A model generated the notes under the pieces. The model was not told where the DNA came from and did no database searches. It saw only the letters and a list, made by a program, of their open reading frames with translations. 64,000 nt of DNA from Nocardioides oceani (lineage in GTDB: Bacteria > Actinomycetota > Actinomycetes > Propionibacteriales > Nocardioidaceae). Both the position numbers and the translations under genes were made by a program. Shown in pieces: positions 14,101-25,265 of this stretch; position 1 is the stretch's first letter, and each line of letters opens with the position of its first letter. The DNA is taken from NCBI RefSeq assembly GCF_030412965.1, contig NZ_JAUHJQ010000004.1:139459-203458 (forward strand), read 5' to 3'.

Positions 14101-14723
14101 TCGGTCCAGGCCATCTCCTCGAGCACCTTGCGCCGCGAGATCTCCGGCAGCAGCGGGCGCACCACGAAGACGGTCACCGCGGTGACCGCCGGCAGCAGCA
14201 GCCACGCCGGCCACCACGTCAGCCCCGCGATCACCCACATCGGCACCGTCGCGAACAGCGTGCGCAGGGTGTCCCACACCTGCCGCCGGACCAGGGCACC
14301 GACCTCGTAGGTGTCGTCGTCGACGCGGTCGAGGACCTCGCCGACGGCCTGGTCGTTCAGCCGGGCGAGGGGCTGGGCCAGAGCGGCGTCGAGCAGGTCG
14401 GCGCGCAGCCGCCCCTCGGCGCGGTCGACCACGCCGGACCACACCACGCGCGCGGCCGAGTCGAGCACCGCGGCTCCGACGACGCACAGCGCGAGGAGGA
14501 GGACCAGGTCGGTCCGCGGGTCGGCCGCGAGCCGGCCGGCGACGACCGTGCCGAGGGCCTGGCCGACCGCGGCGACGAAGAGCGCGACGAGGGCCGCTCC
14601 GGCCACCCGCGAGCGCAGCCGTCGCCAGTCCACGACGCGCGAGTCCGGCAGCGGCGGCCCTCCGGTGCCGGGCTCGGTCGGGGACGTGCCGTGCTCGGCC
14701 GGGGGTGCGCTGGTCACGGTCAT
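11139..14723 (-). CDS. Fused two-module ABC exporter (TMD-NBD-TMD-NBD)
   Basis: A 1194-residue full-length exporter in one chain. Module 1: helices to about residue 300, Walker A GRTGSGKST (380-388), signature LSAGE (483-487), Walker B VVVLDEAT (503-510), switch His539. Module 2: helices about 650-915, Walker A GQVGSGKSS (1003-1011), intact signature LSGGQ (1103-1107), Walker B LLLADD with Asp1128 in place of the catalytic Glu, and Ser near 1157 in place of the switch His. Each ATP site pairs the Walker motifs of one half with the signature of the other, so site 1 is complete and site 2 is degenerate, as in heterodimeric exporters. A low-complexity linker (about 585-640) joins the halves. The substrate is unknown. 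Confidence 0.9.
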   Translation of the reverse strand: MTVTSAPPAEHGTSPTEPGTGGPPLPDSRVVDWRRLRSRVAGAALVALFVAAVGQALGTVVAGRLAADPRTDLVLLLALCVVGAAVLDSAARVVWSGVVDRAEGRLRADLLDAALAQPLARLNDQAVGEVLDRVDDDTYEVGALVRRQVWDTLRTLFATVPMWVIAGLTWWPAWLLLPAVTAVTVFVVRPLLPEISRRKVLEEMAWTDHAAALEEGIAGRDDLRTSLGQAHVVRRVAELSAETHRRLGSVLEVEMRLARRAGLLLHGLLAAVVVSGVALVGSDGMSVARLVTLFLVTSTFVGQVNNLAQHLPELQAGLGALIRLRQLLESPPEPAGGRPVPDGPLELHFRDLHFAYEEGRFALEGVDLLVPAGETCALVGRTGSGKSTLAALVSRAVEPEPGTVLLGGVDVLELDLQQLRGTVGVVTQRTEILAGTLAENIALFEDVPAGRVEQALAELGLEGWVAGLPQGVDTPLGPGGTTLSAGEEQLVAFGRLLVRDVRVVVLDEATARMDPVTEDLVVRAADRLLARRTGLLVAHRLGTVERAGLVAVLEQGRVVQQGGHAQLAATPGRFQDLLRSGDAEQSAGDAPEAVDAPVDAAVDAGEGLPMPMATAVGGTRRSGPPPERPEVGDGPSLSRGIVHALAIHPRWGLAGVGLFLVGSLTGAFGTVTGWAWGRLVTDLADGGTPTALTTVVVASLLTAPLALAAAFSRYPHWWIAVLLRTRMSVLVGQTRQKRLPRTPPGEVVARTMDADRFARYADRWVDFSTGLVIVVATSVAGGSLLAGGVLLAVMVASTLASSVGRPIAGRSAAAASRARAGFGRSLVSVLDCVRTVKLAAATPAVRRHLSRVDSGRVDAAVREHRVQAALDGVPVVVVQCGVVAAWAVLVAGHWGLATALLVSSAVNGFDWFGRVAGSVITEAPGTRSWQRATSRLAAGADLMSLPPGVDLVRGSAPEPPPTPRVPLQRLELRGVDAIHDDGTRGVTGVDLDVDAGDLVLLLGQVGSGKSSLLAALAGLVDHTGDIRWNGQDVEDPEVFLRPGQVAHVAQVPRVLSGTFADNVVLDHAVERGLDAAVADARLGRDVEEAGGPHSLVGHRGVRLSGGQVQRLALARALATDAELLLADDVSSALDAATELELWDALRRRGTTVVGATSKRSALARADRVVVLVDGRVAASGPWSELAGGWGHLAG

Positions 14724-14879
14724 CGCGGCTGACGCTACGGGGCGCAGCCGACACTCCTCATCTGGTTTTCACCCCCCGCGCCGGCCGGTGCGGAGGGACC
14801 AACGGACGCGGGGGTGGTGGTGCAGGCGGGACTGGTGGGGCCGGCGAGACTGGTGAGGCTGACGGGGCGGGCGGGAGAC

Positions 14880-14947
14880 TTAACGCGAGGTTCGCTGCTG
14901 TGTCGGCACGCTGCAGCGTGCCGACACAGTGGCGAACCTGTCGTTGC
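14880..14947. repeat. Palindromic repeat family 1, copy A
   Basis: A 68-base element with a perfect 32-base palindrome at 14898-14929, flanked by AGGTTCGC (14888-14895) and GCGAACCT (14932-14939) and by outer TAACG / CGTTG arms. Near-identical copies are at 35761-35828 and 37005-37072. It sits in the 304-base gap between the fused ABC gene and icd. Apart from this element and the icd terminator at 14978-15011, nothing was seen in that gap except GGGGC-rich sequence near 14800-14878. Confidence 0.9.
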
Positions 14948-14977
14948 ATGCGGTGCCGCCGGCCGCGTGACATGCGA

Positions 14978-15011
14978 CGCGGCCCGCCACCGGCGAGGGT
15001 GACGGGCCGCG
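14978..15011 (-). terminator. Terminator of icd
   Basis: CGCGGCCCG at 14978-14986 pairs with CGGGCCGCG at 15003-15011, with an inner CACC/GGTG pairing in the loop. It begins 17 bases past the icd stop on the minus strand. There is no long U-tract, as is usual in this GC-rich group. Confidence 0.65.
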
Positions 15012-15027
15012 GCGCGGGACGAGTGCC

Positions 15028-18358
<3,331 letters not shown>

Positions 18359-18420
18359 CCGCCGCGCGGGACGGACGTTCGGGTGGCGCGTCCTCGGGCG
18401 TCGGAGGCGGACGCCGGGGG

Positions 18421-18436
18421 CGGGAGCCGCCTCCCG
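18421..18436. terminator. Short hairpin between convergent genes
   Basis: CGGGAG at 18421-18426 pairs with CTCCCG at 18431-18436 around CCGC. It lies in the 93-base gap between the aquaporin stop and the lipoprotein stop and may end either transcript; the stem is short. Confidence 0.4.
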
Positions 18437-18451
18437 GCGCCGCAGGCCGCG

Positions 18452-18952
18452 TCAGTCCCGCTTGTCGACCGTCCGCCGCTCGACCCGACCGGGGTCGAGC
18501 GGGGACGTCGTCTCCAGGACGATCGTGTCCTCGTCCATCTCGGTGACGGCGGCGACGTCCTCCACCTCGCCGGGGACGTACGCCGTGCGCCAGGAGTCGC
18601 CGTACCGCGGCTCGGCCGGCATGGCGAGCCCCGCCTGCGCACCGTCGACGCCGGCCTCCCACTCCCCCTCCGTGCCGAACCACCACACGTTCCCGCGGCG
18701 GTCCTGGGCGTAGTAGTCGCCCCCGAGGACCGTGACGGTCACCCCGTCGACCTCCGCGGTGCCGCCCGGCTCGCCCGCCGCGCCGAACCACGGGTTGTCG
18801 ATGCCGTCGACGAAGTCCTCGGGCGCAGGCGACGGGGTCGGGACGACCAGCTCGTCGATGCCGGTGGGCGGGCTGACCGGCGAGGCGGTGCCGCAGCCGA
18901 CGAGGGTCGCAGCCGTCAGCACCACGGCCGCGAGGCCGCCCGTCGTACGCAT
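18452..18952 (-). CDS. Lipoprotein of unknown function
   Basis: A 166-residue secreted protein with signal sequence [20 protein letters not shown]; the lipobox LVGC puts the modified Cys at residue 20. A Pro/Ser-rich spacer (TASPVSPP ... TPSPAPED) leads to a beta-rich domain with Trp-rich strands: [45 protein letters not shown] and [13 protein letters not shown]. From memory, the DNPWF...V-WWFG-EGEW pattern resembles lipoproteins found across actinomycetes with no known biochemical role. It lies between a convergent aquaporin and the divergent mdh, so it is probably a single transcript. Confidence 0.75.
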   Translation of the reverse strand: MRTTGGLAAVVLTAATLVGCGTASPVSPPTGIDELVVPTPSPAPEDFVDGIDNPWFGAAGEPGGTAEVDGVTVTVLGGDYYAQDRRGNVWWFGTEGEWEAGVDGAQAGLAMPAEPRYGDSWRTAYVPGEVEDVAAVTEMDEDTIVLETTSPLDPGRVERRTVDKRD

Positions 18953-19041
18953 GCACGCAGCGTAGGCCCGCAGCGCAGGCCCGCCGGTCCACCCCCGCTG
19001 CTAGCGTCGGCAGCGTCCGCCGACCTCGACAAGGAGTCCTC

Positions 19042-20028
19042 GTGAGCTCATCCCCACTCAAGGTGGCCGTGACCGGTGCCGCCGGCCAGATCGGCTACAG
19101 CCTGCTCTTCCGACTCGCGAGCGGTGCGCTCGCGGCAGACCGCCCGATCGAGCTGCGGCTCCTCGAGATCACCCCGGCGCTCAAGGCGCTCGAGGGCGTG
19201 GTCATGGAGCTGGACGACTGCGCGTTCCCGGGGCTGGCGGGCGTGGAGATCGGCGACGACGCGGAGAAGGTCTTCGACGGCGTCAACCTGGCCCTGCTGG
19301 TGGGTGCCCGCCCGCGTGGCCCGGGCATGGAGCGCGGCGACCTGCTCGAGGCGAACGGCGCCATCTTCACCACCCAGGGCAAGGCGCTGAACAAGGTCGC
19401 CGCCGACGACGTCCGCATCGGCGTCACCGGCAACCCGGCGAACACCAACGCGCTGATCGCGATGAGCAACGCCCCCGACATCCCGCAGGAGCGGTTCTCC
19501 GCGCTGACCCGGCTCGACCACAACCGCGCCATCTCCCAGCTCGCGGCCAAGACCGGCGCGCCGGTCACCGACATCACCAAGATGACGATCTGGGGCAACC
19601 ACTCCGCGACGCAGTACCCCGACCTGTTCCACGCCGAGGTCGGCGGCCGCAACGCCGCCGAGGTGGTGGGCGACCAGGCCTGGATCGAGAACGACTTCAT
19701 CCCGACCGTGGCCAAGCGGGGCGCGGCGATCATCGACGCCCGCGGCTCCTCGTCGGCGGCCTCCGCCGCGTCGGCGACCATCGACGCCGCCCGCGACTGG
19801 CTGTTCGGCTCCGCGGAGGGCGACTGGGTCTCGATGGCCGTGCGCTCCGACGGCTCCTACGGCGTCCCCGAGGGGCTCGTCTCGTCCTTCCCGGTCACCA
19901 CCCGGGACGGTGACTGGTCGATCGTCCAGGGCCTGGAGATCGACGACTTCTCCCGTGGTCGCATCGATGCCTCCGCCGCCGAGCTCGCCGAGGAGCGCGA
20001 GGCCGTGCAGGGGCTCGGGCTGATCTGA
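19042..20028 (+). CDS. mdh: Malate dehydrogenase
   Basis: A 328-residue NAD-linked enzyme that interconverts malate and oxaloacetate. The NAD fold is [17 protein letters not shown] near residue 10. Substrate residues are in [15 protein letters not shown] (mobile loop), [16 protein letters not shown] and the catalytic [10 protein letters not shown]. The GTG start at 19042 follows AAGGAG at the right distance. The length is normal for the LDH/MDH group used by actinobacteria. It stands alone, transcribed toward the folD block, with two hairpins behind it. Neighbouring icd and sucCD make it part of a loose TCA cluster. Confidence 0.97.
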   Translation: MSSSPLKVAVTGAAGQIGYSLLFRLASGALAADRPIELRLLEITPALKALEGVVMELDDCAFPGLAGVEIGDDAEKVFDGVNLALLVGARPRGPGMERGDLLEANGAIFTTQGKALNKVAADDVRIGVTGNPANTNALIAMSNAPDIPQERFSALTRLDHNRAISQLAAKTGAPVTDITKMTIWGNHSATQYPDLFHAEVGGRNAAEVVGDQAWIENDFIPTVAKRGAAIIDARGSSSAASAASATIDAARDWLFGSAEGDWVSMAVRSDGSYGVPEGLVSSFPVTTRDGDWSIVQGLEIDDFSRGRIDASAAELAEEREAVQGLGLI

Positions 20029-20052
20029 CCCGGGCCCACCCGGTCGTCCGAG

Positions 20053-20090
20053 GGCCGTCGCAACCGCGCAGGTGAACGGTTGCGACGGCC
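20053..20090. terminator. Bidirectional hairpin terminator after mdh
   Basis: A 14-base perfect stem: GGCCGTCGCAACCG at 20053-20066 and CGGTTGCGACGGCC at 20077-20090, with a 10-base loop, then TTCGTCGTCC. It sits between convergent mdh and DUF3017 genes. Confidence 0.8.
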
Positions 20091-20131
20091 TTCGTCGTCC
20101 GTGGCGCGACACCACCGCGCCACCGGACGAA
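20091..20131. terminator. Second stacked hairpin after mdh
   Basis: TTCGTC...TGGCGCG pairs imperfectly with CGCGCCA...GACGAA across 20091-20131, directly abutting the first hairpin. It probably terminates the minus-strand folD-DUF3017 transcript, the first hairpin serving mdh. Confidence 0.55.
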
Positions 20132-20157
20132 GGTGAACGCCCGGCGTCCCGGGCGGC

Positions 20158-20577
20158 TCAGACCGGCTGGTCGGGGATGGTGGCGGAGAGGAAGACGAGC
20201 GCGGAGCCGAGCAGCACCAGGACGAGGACGTCGACGAGGCGGTGCCGTACGGCGAGCATGCCGGCGTCGCGGCGGGGCAGGACGAGCCGCAGGACCGCCG
20301 CCCCGAGGATCGAGCCGGCGACGACGCGGATGCCGAGGCGCCACTCGCCCGCGGCCACGACGCCGATGCCGGCGGTGGTGACGGCCAGGACGACCAGGTA
20401 GAACGCTCCGCCGATCGTCGAGGGGTAACGACGCTCCTCGAGCTGCTCGATCTCCTCGGCGAGCTCGGCGGCGACCTCGTCCTCCGACGGGGCCGCCTCC
20501 ACCGGCTCCCCGGCCGCCACCGGATCCCCGGGCTGCTCGGGCTCCTCGCCCGGACCGGGCACCGCGCGGTCGCTCAC
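20158..20577 (-). CDS. DUF3017 membrane protein
   Basis: A 139-residue protein. Residues 1-58 are acidic and low in complexity (PGPGEEPEQPGDP ... EDEVAAELAEEIEQLEERR). The C-terminal half has about three hydrophobic segments (GGAFYLVVLAVTTAGIGVVAAG, GIRVVAGSILGAAVLRLVL, VDVLVLVLLGSALVFLSATI), the shape of DUF3017 proteins, whose role is unknown. GTG at 20577 gives the start; it lies 5 bases after the folD stop, so it is probably translated from the folD transcript. The folD-DUF3017 pairing near mdh is a recurrent actinobacterial arrangement. Confidence 0.8.
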   Translation of the reverse strand: MSDRAVPGPGEEPEQPGDPVAAGEPVEAAPSEDEVAAELAEEIEQLEERRYPSTIGGAFYLVVLAVTTAGIGVVAAGEWRLGIRVVAGSILGAAVLRLVLPRRDAGMLAVRHRLVDVLVLVLLGSALVFLSATIPDQPV

Positions 20578-20582
20578 GACGC

Positions 20583-21443
20583 TCAGGCCGAAGCCTTCGC
20601 GGCGAGCGAGCGCTCGGCCATCGTGACGACGTTCATCAGCAGCATCGCGCGGGTCATCGGACCGACGCCACCGGGGTTCGGCGAGACCCAGCCGGCCGTC
20701 TCCCAGACGTCGTCGGCGACGTCGCCGGCGATCTTGCCGTCGACCCGGGACACGCCGACGTCGAGGACGGCCGCGCCGGGCTTGACCATGTCCGCGGTGA
20801 TGATGCCCGGCACACCGGCGGCGGCGATCACCACGTCGGCGGTGCGGGTGTGCGCGGCGAGGTCGCGCGTGCCGGTGTGGCACAGCGTGGCGGTGGCGTT
20901 CTCCGAGCGGCGGGTGAGCAGCAGGCCCATCGGGCGCCCGACGGTGAGGCCGCGGCCGACCACGACCACCTCGGCGCCGCGCAGCTCGATGCCGTGGCGG
21001 CGCAGCAGCTCGATGCAGCCGAGGGGCGTGCAGGGCAGCGAGCCCTCCTCGCCGAGCACGAGCCGGCCGAGGTTGACCGGGTGGAGCCCGTCGACGTCCT
21101 TGTCGGGGTCGACGCGCGAGAGCAGCGCGAACTCGTCGAGTCCGGTCGGCTGCTGCACCAGGAAACCGGTGCAGGCCGGGTCGGCGTTGAGCTCGTCGAT
21201 CGCCGCCTCGACCTCGGCCTGGGTCGAGGTGCCGGGGAGGTCGACGCGGATGGACTCGATGCCGATCTCGGCGCAGTCCTTGTGCTTGGCGCCGACGTAC
21301 CAGTGCGAGCCGGGGTCGTCGCCGACCAGCACCGTGCCCAGGCCGGGCACGACGCCCTGCTCGCGCAGCGCCGCCACCCGCTCGGTGAGCTCGGCCTTGA
21401 TGGCCTTGAGCGTGCCGCTTCCGTCCAGCTTCTGTGCAGTCAT
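20583..21443 (-). CDS. folD: Methylene-THF dehydrogenase / methenyl-THF cyclohydrolase
   Basis: A 286-residue bifunctional enzyme that turns 5,10-methylene-THF into 10-formyl-THF, with NADP as acceptor. [15 protein letters not shown] holds the Tyr-x3-Lys catalytic pair. [23 protein letters not shown] and [11 protein letters not shown] are family signatures, and [17 protein letters not shown] is the NADP-binding loop. The product feeds PurN and PurH, whose genes lie upstream on the same strand. The 138 bases before its ATG contain a dispersed repeat (21495-21553), so it may have its own promoter rather than rely on purH read-through. Confidence 0.96.
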   Translation of the reverse strand: MTAQKLDGSGTLKAIKAELTERVAALREQGVVPGLGTVLVGDDPGSHWYVGAKHKDCAEIGIESIRVDLPGTSTQAEVEAAIDELNADPACTGFLVQQPTGLDEFALLSRVDPDKDVDGLHPVNLGRLVLGEEGSLPCTPLGCIELLRRHGIELRGAEVVVVGRGLTVGRPMGLLLTRRSENATATLCHTGTRDLAAHTRTADVVIAAAGVPGIITADMVKPGAAVLDVGVSRVDGKIAGDVADDVWETAGWVSPNPGGVGPMTRAMLLMNVVTMAERSLAAKASA

Positions 21444-21494
21444 CTCGGTGATCCTCTCATCCTGGACGGGTTGCGGTCGGCGCCCACCTCACCG

Positions 21495-21553
21495 GGTCTC
21501 GACACGCTCCGTCGCGGCTTCGTTCCTCGGCCGCGGTCGCTGCTCGACCACCA
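21495..21553 (-). repeat. Dispersed repeat family 2, copy E (folD-purH gap)
   Basis: On the minus strand this reads TGGTGGTCGAGCA ... CCGAGG, ACGA, CGCGAC ... GCGTGTCGAGACC. It matches the element at 33155-33212 with few changes and small gaps. Its ends (GGTCGAGCA and TGTCGAGACC) are only partly complementary. It begins 29 bases past the purH stop. Elements of this look are frequent in intergenic regions of Nocardioides-like genomes, from memory. Confidence 0.7.
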
Positions 21554-21581
21554 TCGACCAGGTCCGCTGCTGCGTCCCTGA

Positions 21582-23168
21582 TCAGTGCGCGAAGTGGCGG
21601 GTGCCGGTGAAGTACATCGTCACGCCGGCCGCCTTCGCGGCCTCGATGGTCAGCTCGTCGCGCACCGAGCCACCGGGCTGGACGATCGCGGTGACGCCGG
21701 CGTCGATGAGGATCTGCGGCCCGTCCTCGAAGGGGAAGAACGCGTCGGACGCGGCCACCGAGCCGGCGGCGCGCTCCCCCGCCCGGGAGACCGCGAGCCG
21801 GCAGGAGTCGACGCGGTTGACCTGGCCCATGCCGATGCCGACCGAGGCGCCGTCCTTGGCGAGCAGGATCGCGTTGGACTTCGCCGACCGGCAAGCCTTC
21901 CAGGCGAACGCGAGGTCGGCGAGCACCTCGGCGGAAGCCGCCTCACCGGTCGCGAGCGTCCAGGCGGCGGGGTCGTCGCCCTCGGCGTCGACGTGGTCGA
22001 CGTGCTGCATCAGCAGCCCGCCGCTGATCGGCCGGGTCTCCACGGCGGCGGCGCCGTCGACGGGGCAGACGAGGATGCGGATGTTCTTCTTGCCCTGCAG
22101 CACCTCGACGGCGCCCTCGTCGTACGCCGGCGCGACGATCACCTCGGTGAACACCTCCGCGACCTGCTGGGCCATCTCCACCGAGACCGGCCGGTTGACG
22201 GCGATGACGCCGCCGAAGGCCGAGGTGGGGTCGCACGCGTGCGCCTTGCGGTGGGCGTCGGCGACGTCGGCCCCGACGGCGATGCCGCACGGGTTGGCGT
22301 GCTTGATGATCGCGACGGCCGGCTCGGCGAAGTCGTTCGCGGCACGGCGCGCGGCGTCGGTGTCGACGTAGTTGTTGTACGACATCTCCTTGCCGTGCAG
22401 CTGCTCCGCGGCGGCCAGGCCCCCGGGCCCGTGGCCGGAGGTGTAGAGCGCGGCGGGCTGGTGCGGGTTCTCGCCGTACCGCAGCACGGCCTTCTTCTCC
22501 CACGTCGCCCCGGCCCAGGCGGGGAAGCCGGTGCCCTCGGAGGAGTCGGTGAGCACGCTGCCCATCCAGGAGGCGACCGCCACGTCGTACGCCGCGGTGT
22601 GGGCGAACGCCTCGGCCGCGAGCGCCGCACGCTGCTGGAGGGTGAAGCCGCCCGCGGCCGTCGCGGCCAGCACGTCGGCGTACCGCTCGGGGCTGGTGAC
22701 GATCGCGACCGACGGGTGGTTCTTGGCGGCCGCGCGGACCATCGAGGGGCCGCCGATGTCGATCTGCTCGACGCACTCGTCGGGGCTCGCGCCGGAGGCG
22801 ACCGTCGCGGTGAAGGGGTAGAGGTTGCACACGACCAGGTCGAACGGCTCGACCTCGAGGTCGGCGAGCTGCTGCACGTGGTCCTCGAGCCGGCGGTCGG
22901 CGAGGATCCCTGCGTGGACCCGCGGGTGCAGCGTCTTGACCCGGCCGTCGAGGCACTCGGGGAAGCCGGTCAGCTCCTCGACGCGGGTGACGGGGAGCCC
23001 CAGCTCCTCGATGCGCCGGGCGGAGCCGCCGGTGGAGACGAGCGCGACGCCCGCCTCGTGGAGGCCCTGGACCAGCTCGTCGAGGCCGGACTTGTCGTAC
23101 ACGGAGACCAGCGCACGCTGGATCGGGACACGGCGCTCGGCGGCGGGCCCGGGGGTCTGCTCGGACAC
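21582..23168 (-). CDS. purH: Bifunctional AICAR transformylase / IMP cyclohydrolase
   Basis: A 528-residue enzyme for the last two steps of IMP synthesis. The N-terminal cyclohydrolase (MGS-like) domain shows [32 protein letters not shown] and HPRVHAGIL. The C-terminal transformylase domain has [27 protein letters not shown] and the catalytic [11 protein letters not shown]. The sequence ends in FTGTRHFAH as in most family members. GTG at 23168 is the start. purN lies 117 bases upstream on the same strand, so purN-purH is probably one operon using the 10-formyl-THF made by FolD. Confidence 0.97.
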   Translation of the reverse strand: MSEQTPGPAAERRVPIQRALVSVYDKSGLDELVQGLHEAGVALVSTGGSARRIEELGLPVTRVEELTGFPECLDGRVKTLHPRVHAGILADRRLEDHVQQLADLEVEPFDLVVCNLYPFTATVASGASPDECVEQIDIGGPSMVRAAAKNHPSVAIVTSPERYADVLAATAAGGFTLQQRAALAAEAFAHTAAYDVAVASWMGSVLTDSSEGTGFPAWAGATWEKKAVLRYGENPHQPAALYTSGHGPGGLAAAEQLHGKEMSYNNYVDTDAARRAANDFAEPAVAIIKHANPCGIAVGADVADAHRKAHACDPTSAFGGVIAVNRPVSVEMAQQVAEVFTEVIVAPAYDEGAVEVLQGKKNIRILVCPVDGAAAVETRPISGGLLMQHVDHVDAEGDDPAAWTLATGEAASAEVLADLAFAWKACRSAKSNAILLAKDGASVGIGMGQVNRVDSCRLAVSRAGERAAGSVAASDAFFPFEDGPQILIDAGVTAIVQPGGSVRDELTIEAAKAAGVTMYFTGTRHFAH

Positions 23169-23285
23169 GTGAGGTCACTCCTGCTCGGCTCGGCGTGGAG
23201 GAGCACCCAGGCGGACGATGCTCCCGACGTCACTCCCCGGTGGTTGCCCACCCGCGCCAGTCGTGTGGGCCCAGCATAGAGGCGC

Positions 23286-23903
23286 TCAGCCGCCGAGGCG
23301 CACCCGCCGGCCGTCGACGACGAAGCCCTCGCGGGCCATCCGGCCGACGGTGTCGACGAGCATCGCGCGCTCGGCGGCCTTGATCCGCTCGTGCAGCGAC
23401 TCGACGTCGTCGTCGTCCTCGACCGGCACGGCGGTCTGCGCGACGATCGCGCCGGTGTCGACGCCGGCGTCGACCACGAAGAGGGTGGCGCCGGTGACCT
23501 TGACGCCGTAGGCCAGGGCGTCGGCGGGTCCGTGCATCCCGGGGAACGACGGGGACAGCGCCGGGTGGGTGTTGACGGTGCGCCCGCCGAACCGGGCGAG
23601 GAAGTCCTCGCCGACCAGCTTCATGAACCCGGCCAGCACCACGAGGTCCGGCTCGAACGCCGCGACCCGGTCCGACAGCGCCCGGTCCCAGTGCTCGCGG
23701 CTGGTGAACTGCCCGACCTTCGTCACGAACGTCGGCACGCCGTGCCGCTCGGCCCGCGCCAGGCCCTCGATGTCGTCGCGGTCGGCGCCGACGGCGACCA
23801 CGCGGGCGCCGTACGCCGGGTCCGCGCACGCGTCGAGGAGCGCCTGCAGGTTGGTGCCGGAGCCGGACACGAGGACGACGAGGCGGGCGGGGCTGCTGGG
23901 CAC
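23286..23903 (-). CDS. purN: Phosphoribosylglycinamide formyltransferase
   Basis: A 205-residue enzyme that formylates GAR with 10-formyl-THF in purine synthesis. VSGSGTNLQALLDA near residue 12 binds the phosphate, and VNTHPALSPSFPGMHG carries the catalytic His and folate contacts. AGFMKLVGEDFL is another family block. GTG at 23903 is the start, preceded by a 36-base gap from the DUF6350 gene. It is followed by purH, the next folate-dependent step in the pathway. Confidence 0.96.
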   Translation of the reverse strand: MPSSPARLVVLVSGSGTNLQALLDACADPAYGARVVAVGADRDDIEGLARAERHGVPTFVTKVGQFTSREHWDRALSDRVAAFEPDLVVLAGFMKLVGEDFLARFGGRTVNTHPALSPSFPGMHGPADALAYGVKVTGATLFVVDAGVDTGAIVAQTAVPVEDDDDVESLHERIKAAERAMLVDTVGRMAREGFVVDGRRVRLGG

Positions 23904-23939
23904 GGCCCGGAGCCTAGACGGTCCGCCGACCGGGCTCGG

Positions 23940-25193
23940 TCAGTCCGCGGTGGCCGCGGACCGGCGCTGCCACCAGGTGGTGGCGAGGGCGCCGACGAGG
24001 CCGCCGATCCCGAAGGCCGTGATGGCGTGGAGCGCCACGTCGAGCTCGAACGGCCCGACCTCGCGCATCCGGCCGGGGCCGACCGCGCCGCCGGCCAGCC
24101 CGGCGAGGAAGCCGAAGACGATGCCGGCCAGGACGCCGGCGGCCAGGCCGCGGGCCAGCGCCTCGCCCCAGCCGTCGGCCGGCACGAGCCGGTGGTGGCG
24201 GGCCACGGCGACGGCGGCGACGAGGGCGGGGACGACGGCGAGGTACGCCGTCCAGGCCGGCGGCGGGCCGTTGTCGGGCAGCGCGGCCAGGAGCGGGAAC
24301 ATCGGCAGCGGTCCGAGCACCACCGCCGAGGGCGAGACGAGGGTGCCCGTGCCGACCGCGAAGCCGGGGCCGAGCAGGTAGGAGCCGGAGAAGGCCAACG
24401 CGTTGGGCACCACGAGCAGCGAGAGCAGCACGAGCAGCGCGGAGGCGCCGAGGTCGGTGTGCAGCTGGGAGAGGACGTTCGCGGCCGTGCCGAGGTCGAC
24501 CACGAGCGCGCCGAGGAAGGCCACGCCGGTGGCGAGCAGCCAGCCGAGCAGGATCCGGCGGCAGGCCGGCAGCGCCAGGCGGAGCACGGGCGGGACGAGG
24601 GCGGCCCAGATCGCGGCCCGGCCGGAGCCGACCGCGACGGCGGGCGCGCCGAGGGCCAGGCAGAGCATGAGCGACCAGGAGACCACCCGCCCCGTGGCGA
24701 CCCCGGAGCCGGTGTCGCTGGCGAGCACGCAGGTCACGACGGCCACGACGACGTACCCCGCCGCGAGCAGGCCCGCGGCCACCGGCACCGTCCAGTCCCG
24801 CTCGCCGTCGGCGATCCGGTCGGCGTCGGGGCCGTGCCCGGAGACCGAGTCCCCGACGCGCAGCCCGACCCGCCACACCGTCCAGGCGCAGGCCAGGGTC
24901 ACCCCGAGCGGCACGGCGGTGACCGGCACGCCCTGCACGCTCACCCCCGACCCGTGCCCGAGCAGCCACCCGAGCGCGCCGACCCGCAGGCCGTCGCTGG
25001 AGCTGCCGTGGGCACCGGCGTCGGTGAGGAACCAGCCGACGACGCCCAGCGCCAGGCACACCAGCAGCGGGGCCAGCGCCGCGGCCGCTCCCCCGAGCGT
25101 CGCGACCAGCACCAGCGGGCGCCGGTGGGCCAGGTCGTGGAGCCCGCCCGGGCCCGCGCTGCGGGTCGTCGACGGCGGCAGCAGGGAGGTCAT
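23940..25193 (-). CDS. DUF6350 / PerM-like membrane protein
   Basis: A 417-residue, highly hydrophobic protein with about ten membrane helices. ATG at 25193 opens MTSLLPPSTTRSAGP; a much longer in-frame opening upstream runs antisense to the next gene and was discarded. A conserved extramembrane region contains SGVSVQGVPVTAVPLGVTLACAW, typical of the DUF6350 family that sits beside purN in streptomycetes and relatives and has been labelled 'cell division protein PerM' from a mycobacterial relative. Its biochemical role is not known. The position upstream of purN on the same strand is conserved, from memory. Confidence 0.8.
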   Translation of the reverse strand: MTSLLPPSTTRSAGPGGLHDLAHRRPLVLVATLGGAAAALAPLLVCLALGVVGWFLTDAGAHGSSSDGLRVGALGWLLGHGSGVSVQGVPVTAVPLGVTLACAWTVWRVGLRVGDSVSGHGPDADRIADGERDWTVPVAAGLLAAGYVVVAVVTCVLASDTGSGVATGRVVSWSLMLCLALGAPAVAVGSGRAAIWAALVPPVLRLALPACRRILLGWLLATGVAFLGALVVDLGTAANVLSQLHTDLGASALLVLLSLLVVPNALAFSGSYLLGPGFAVGTGTLVSPSAVVLGPLPMFPLLAALPDNGPPPAWTAYLAVVPALVAAVAVARHHRLVPADGWGEALARGLAAGVLAGIVFGFLAGLAGGAVGPGRMREVGPFELDVALHAITAFGIGGLVGALATTWWQRRSAATAD

Positions 25194-25265
25194 GACCCCT
25201 CGATCATCACCCGCACGACCGGCATGGCCGTGCAGGCACGCCGCGCGGGTACGGTGGTCGGCGCC

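Noticed and set aside
23391..25265. Upstream extension of the sigma-sensor fusion across purN and the PerM-like gene
   Set aside because: It is antisense to both genes and has no sigma-like sequence before the ATG at 25266.
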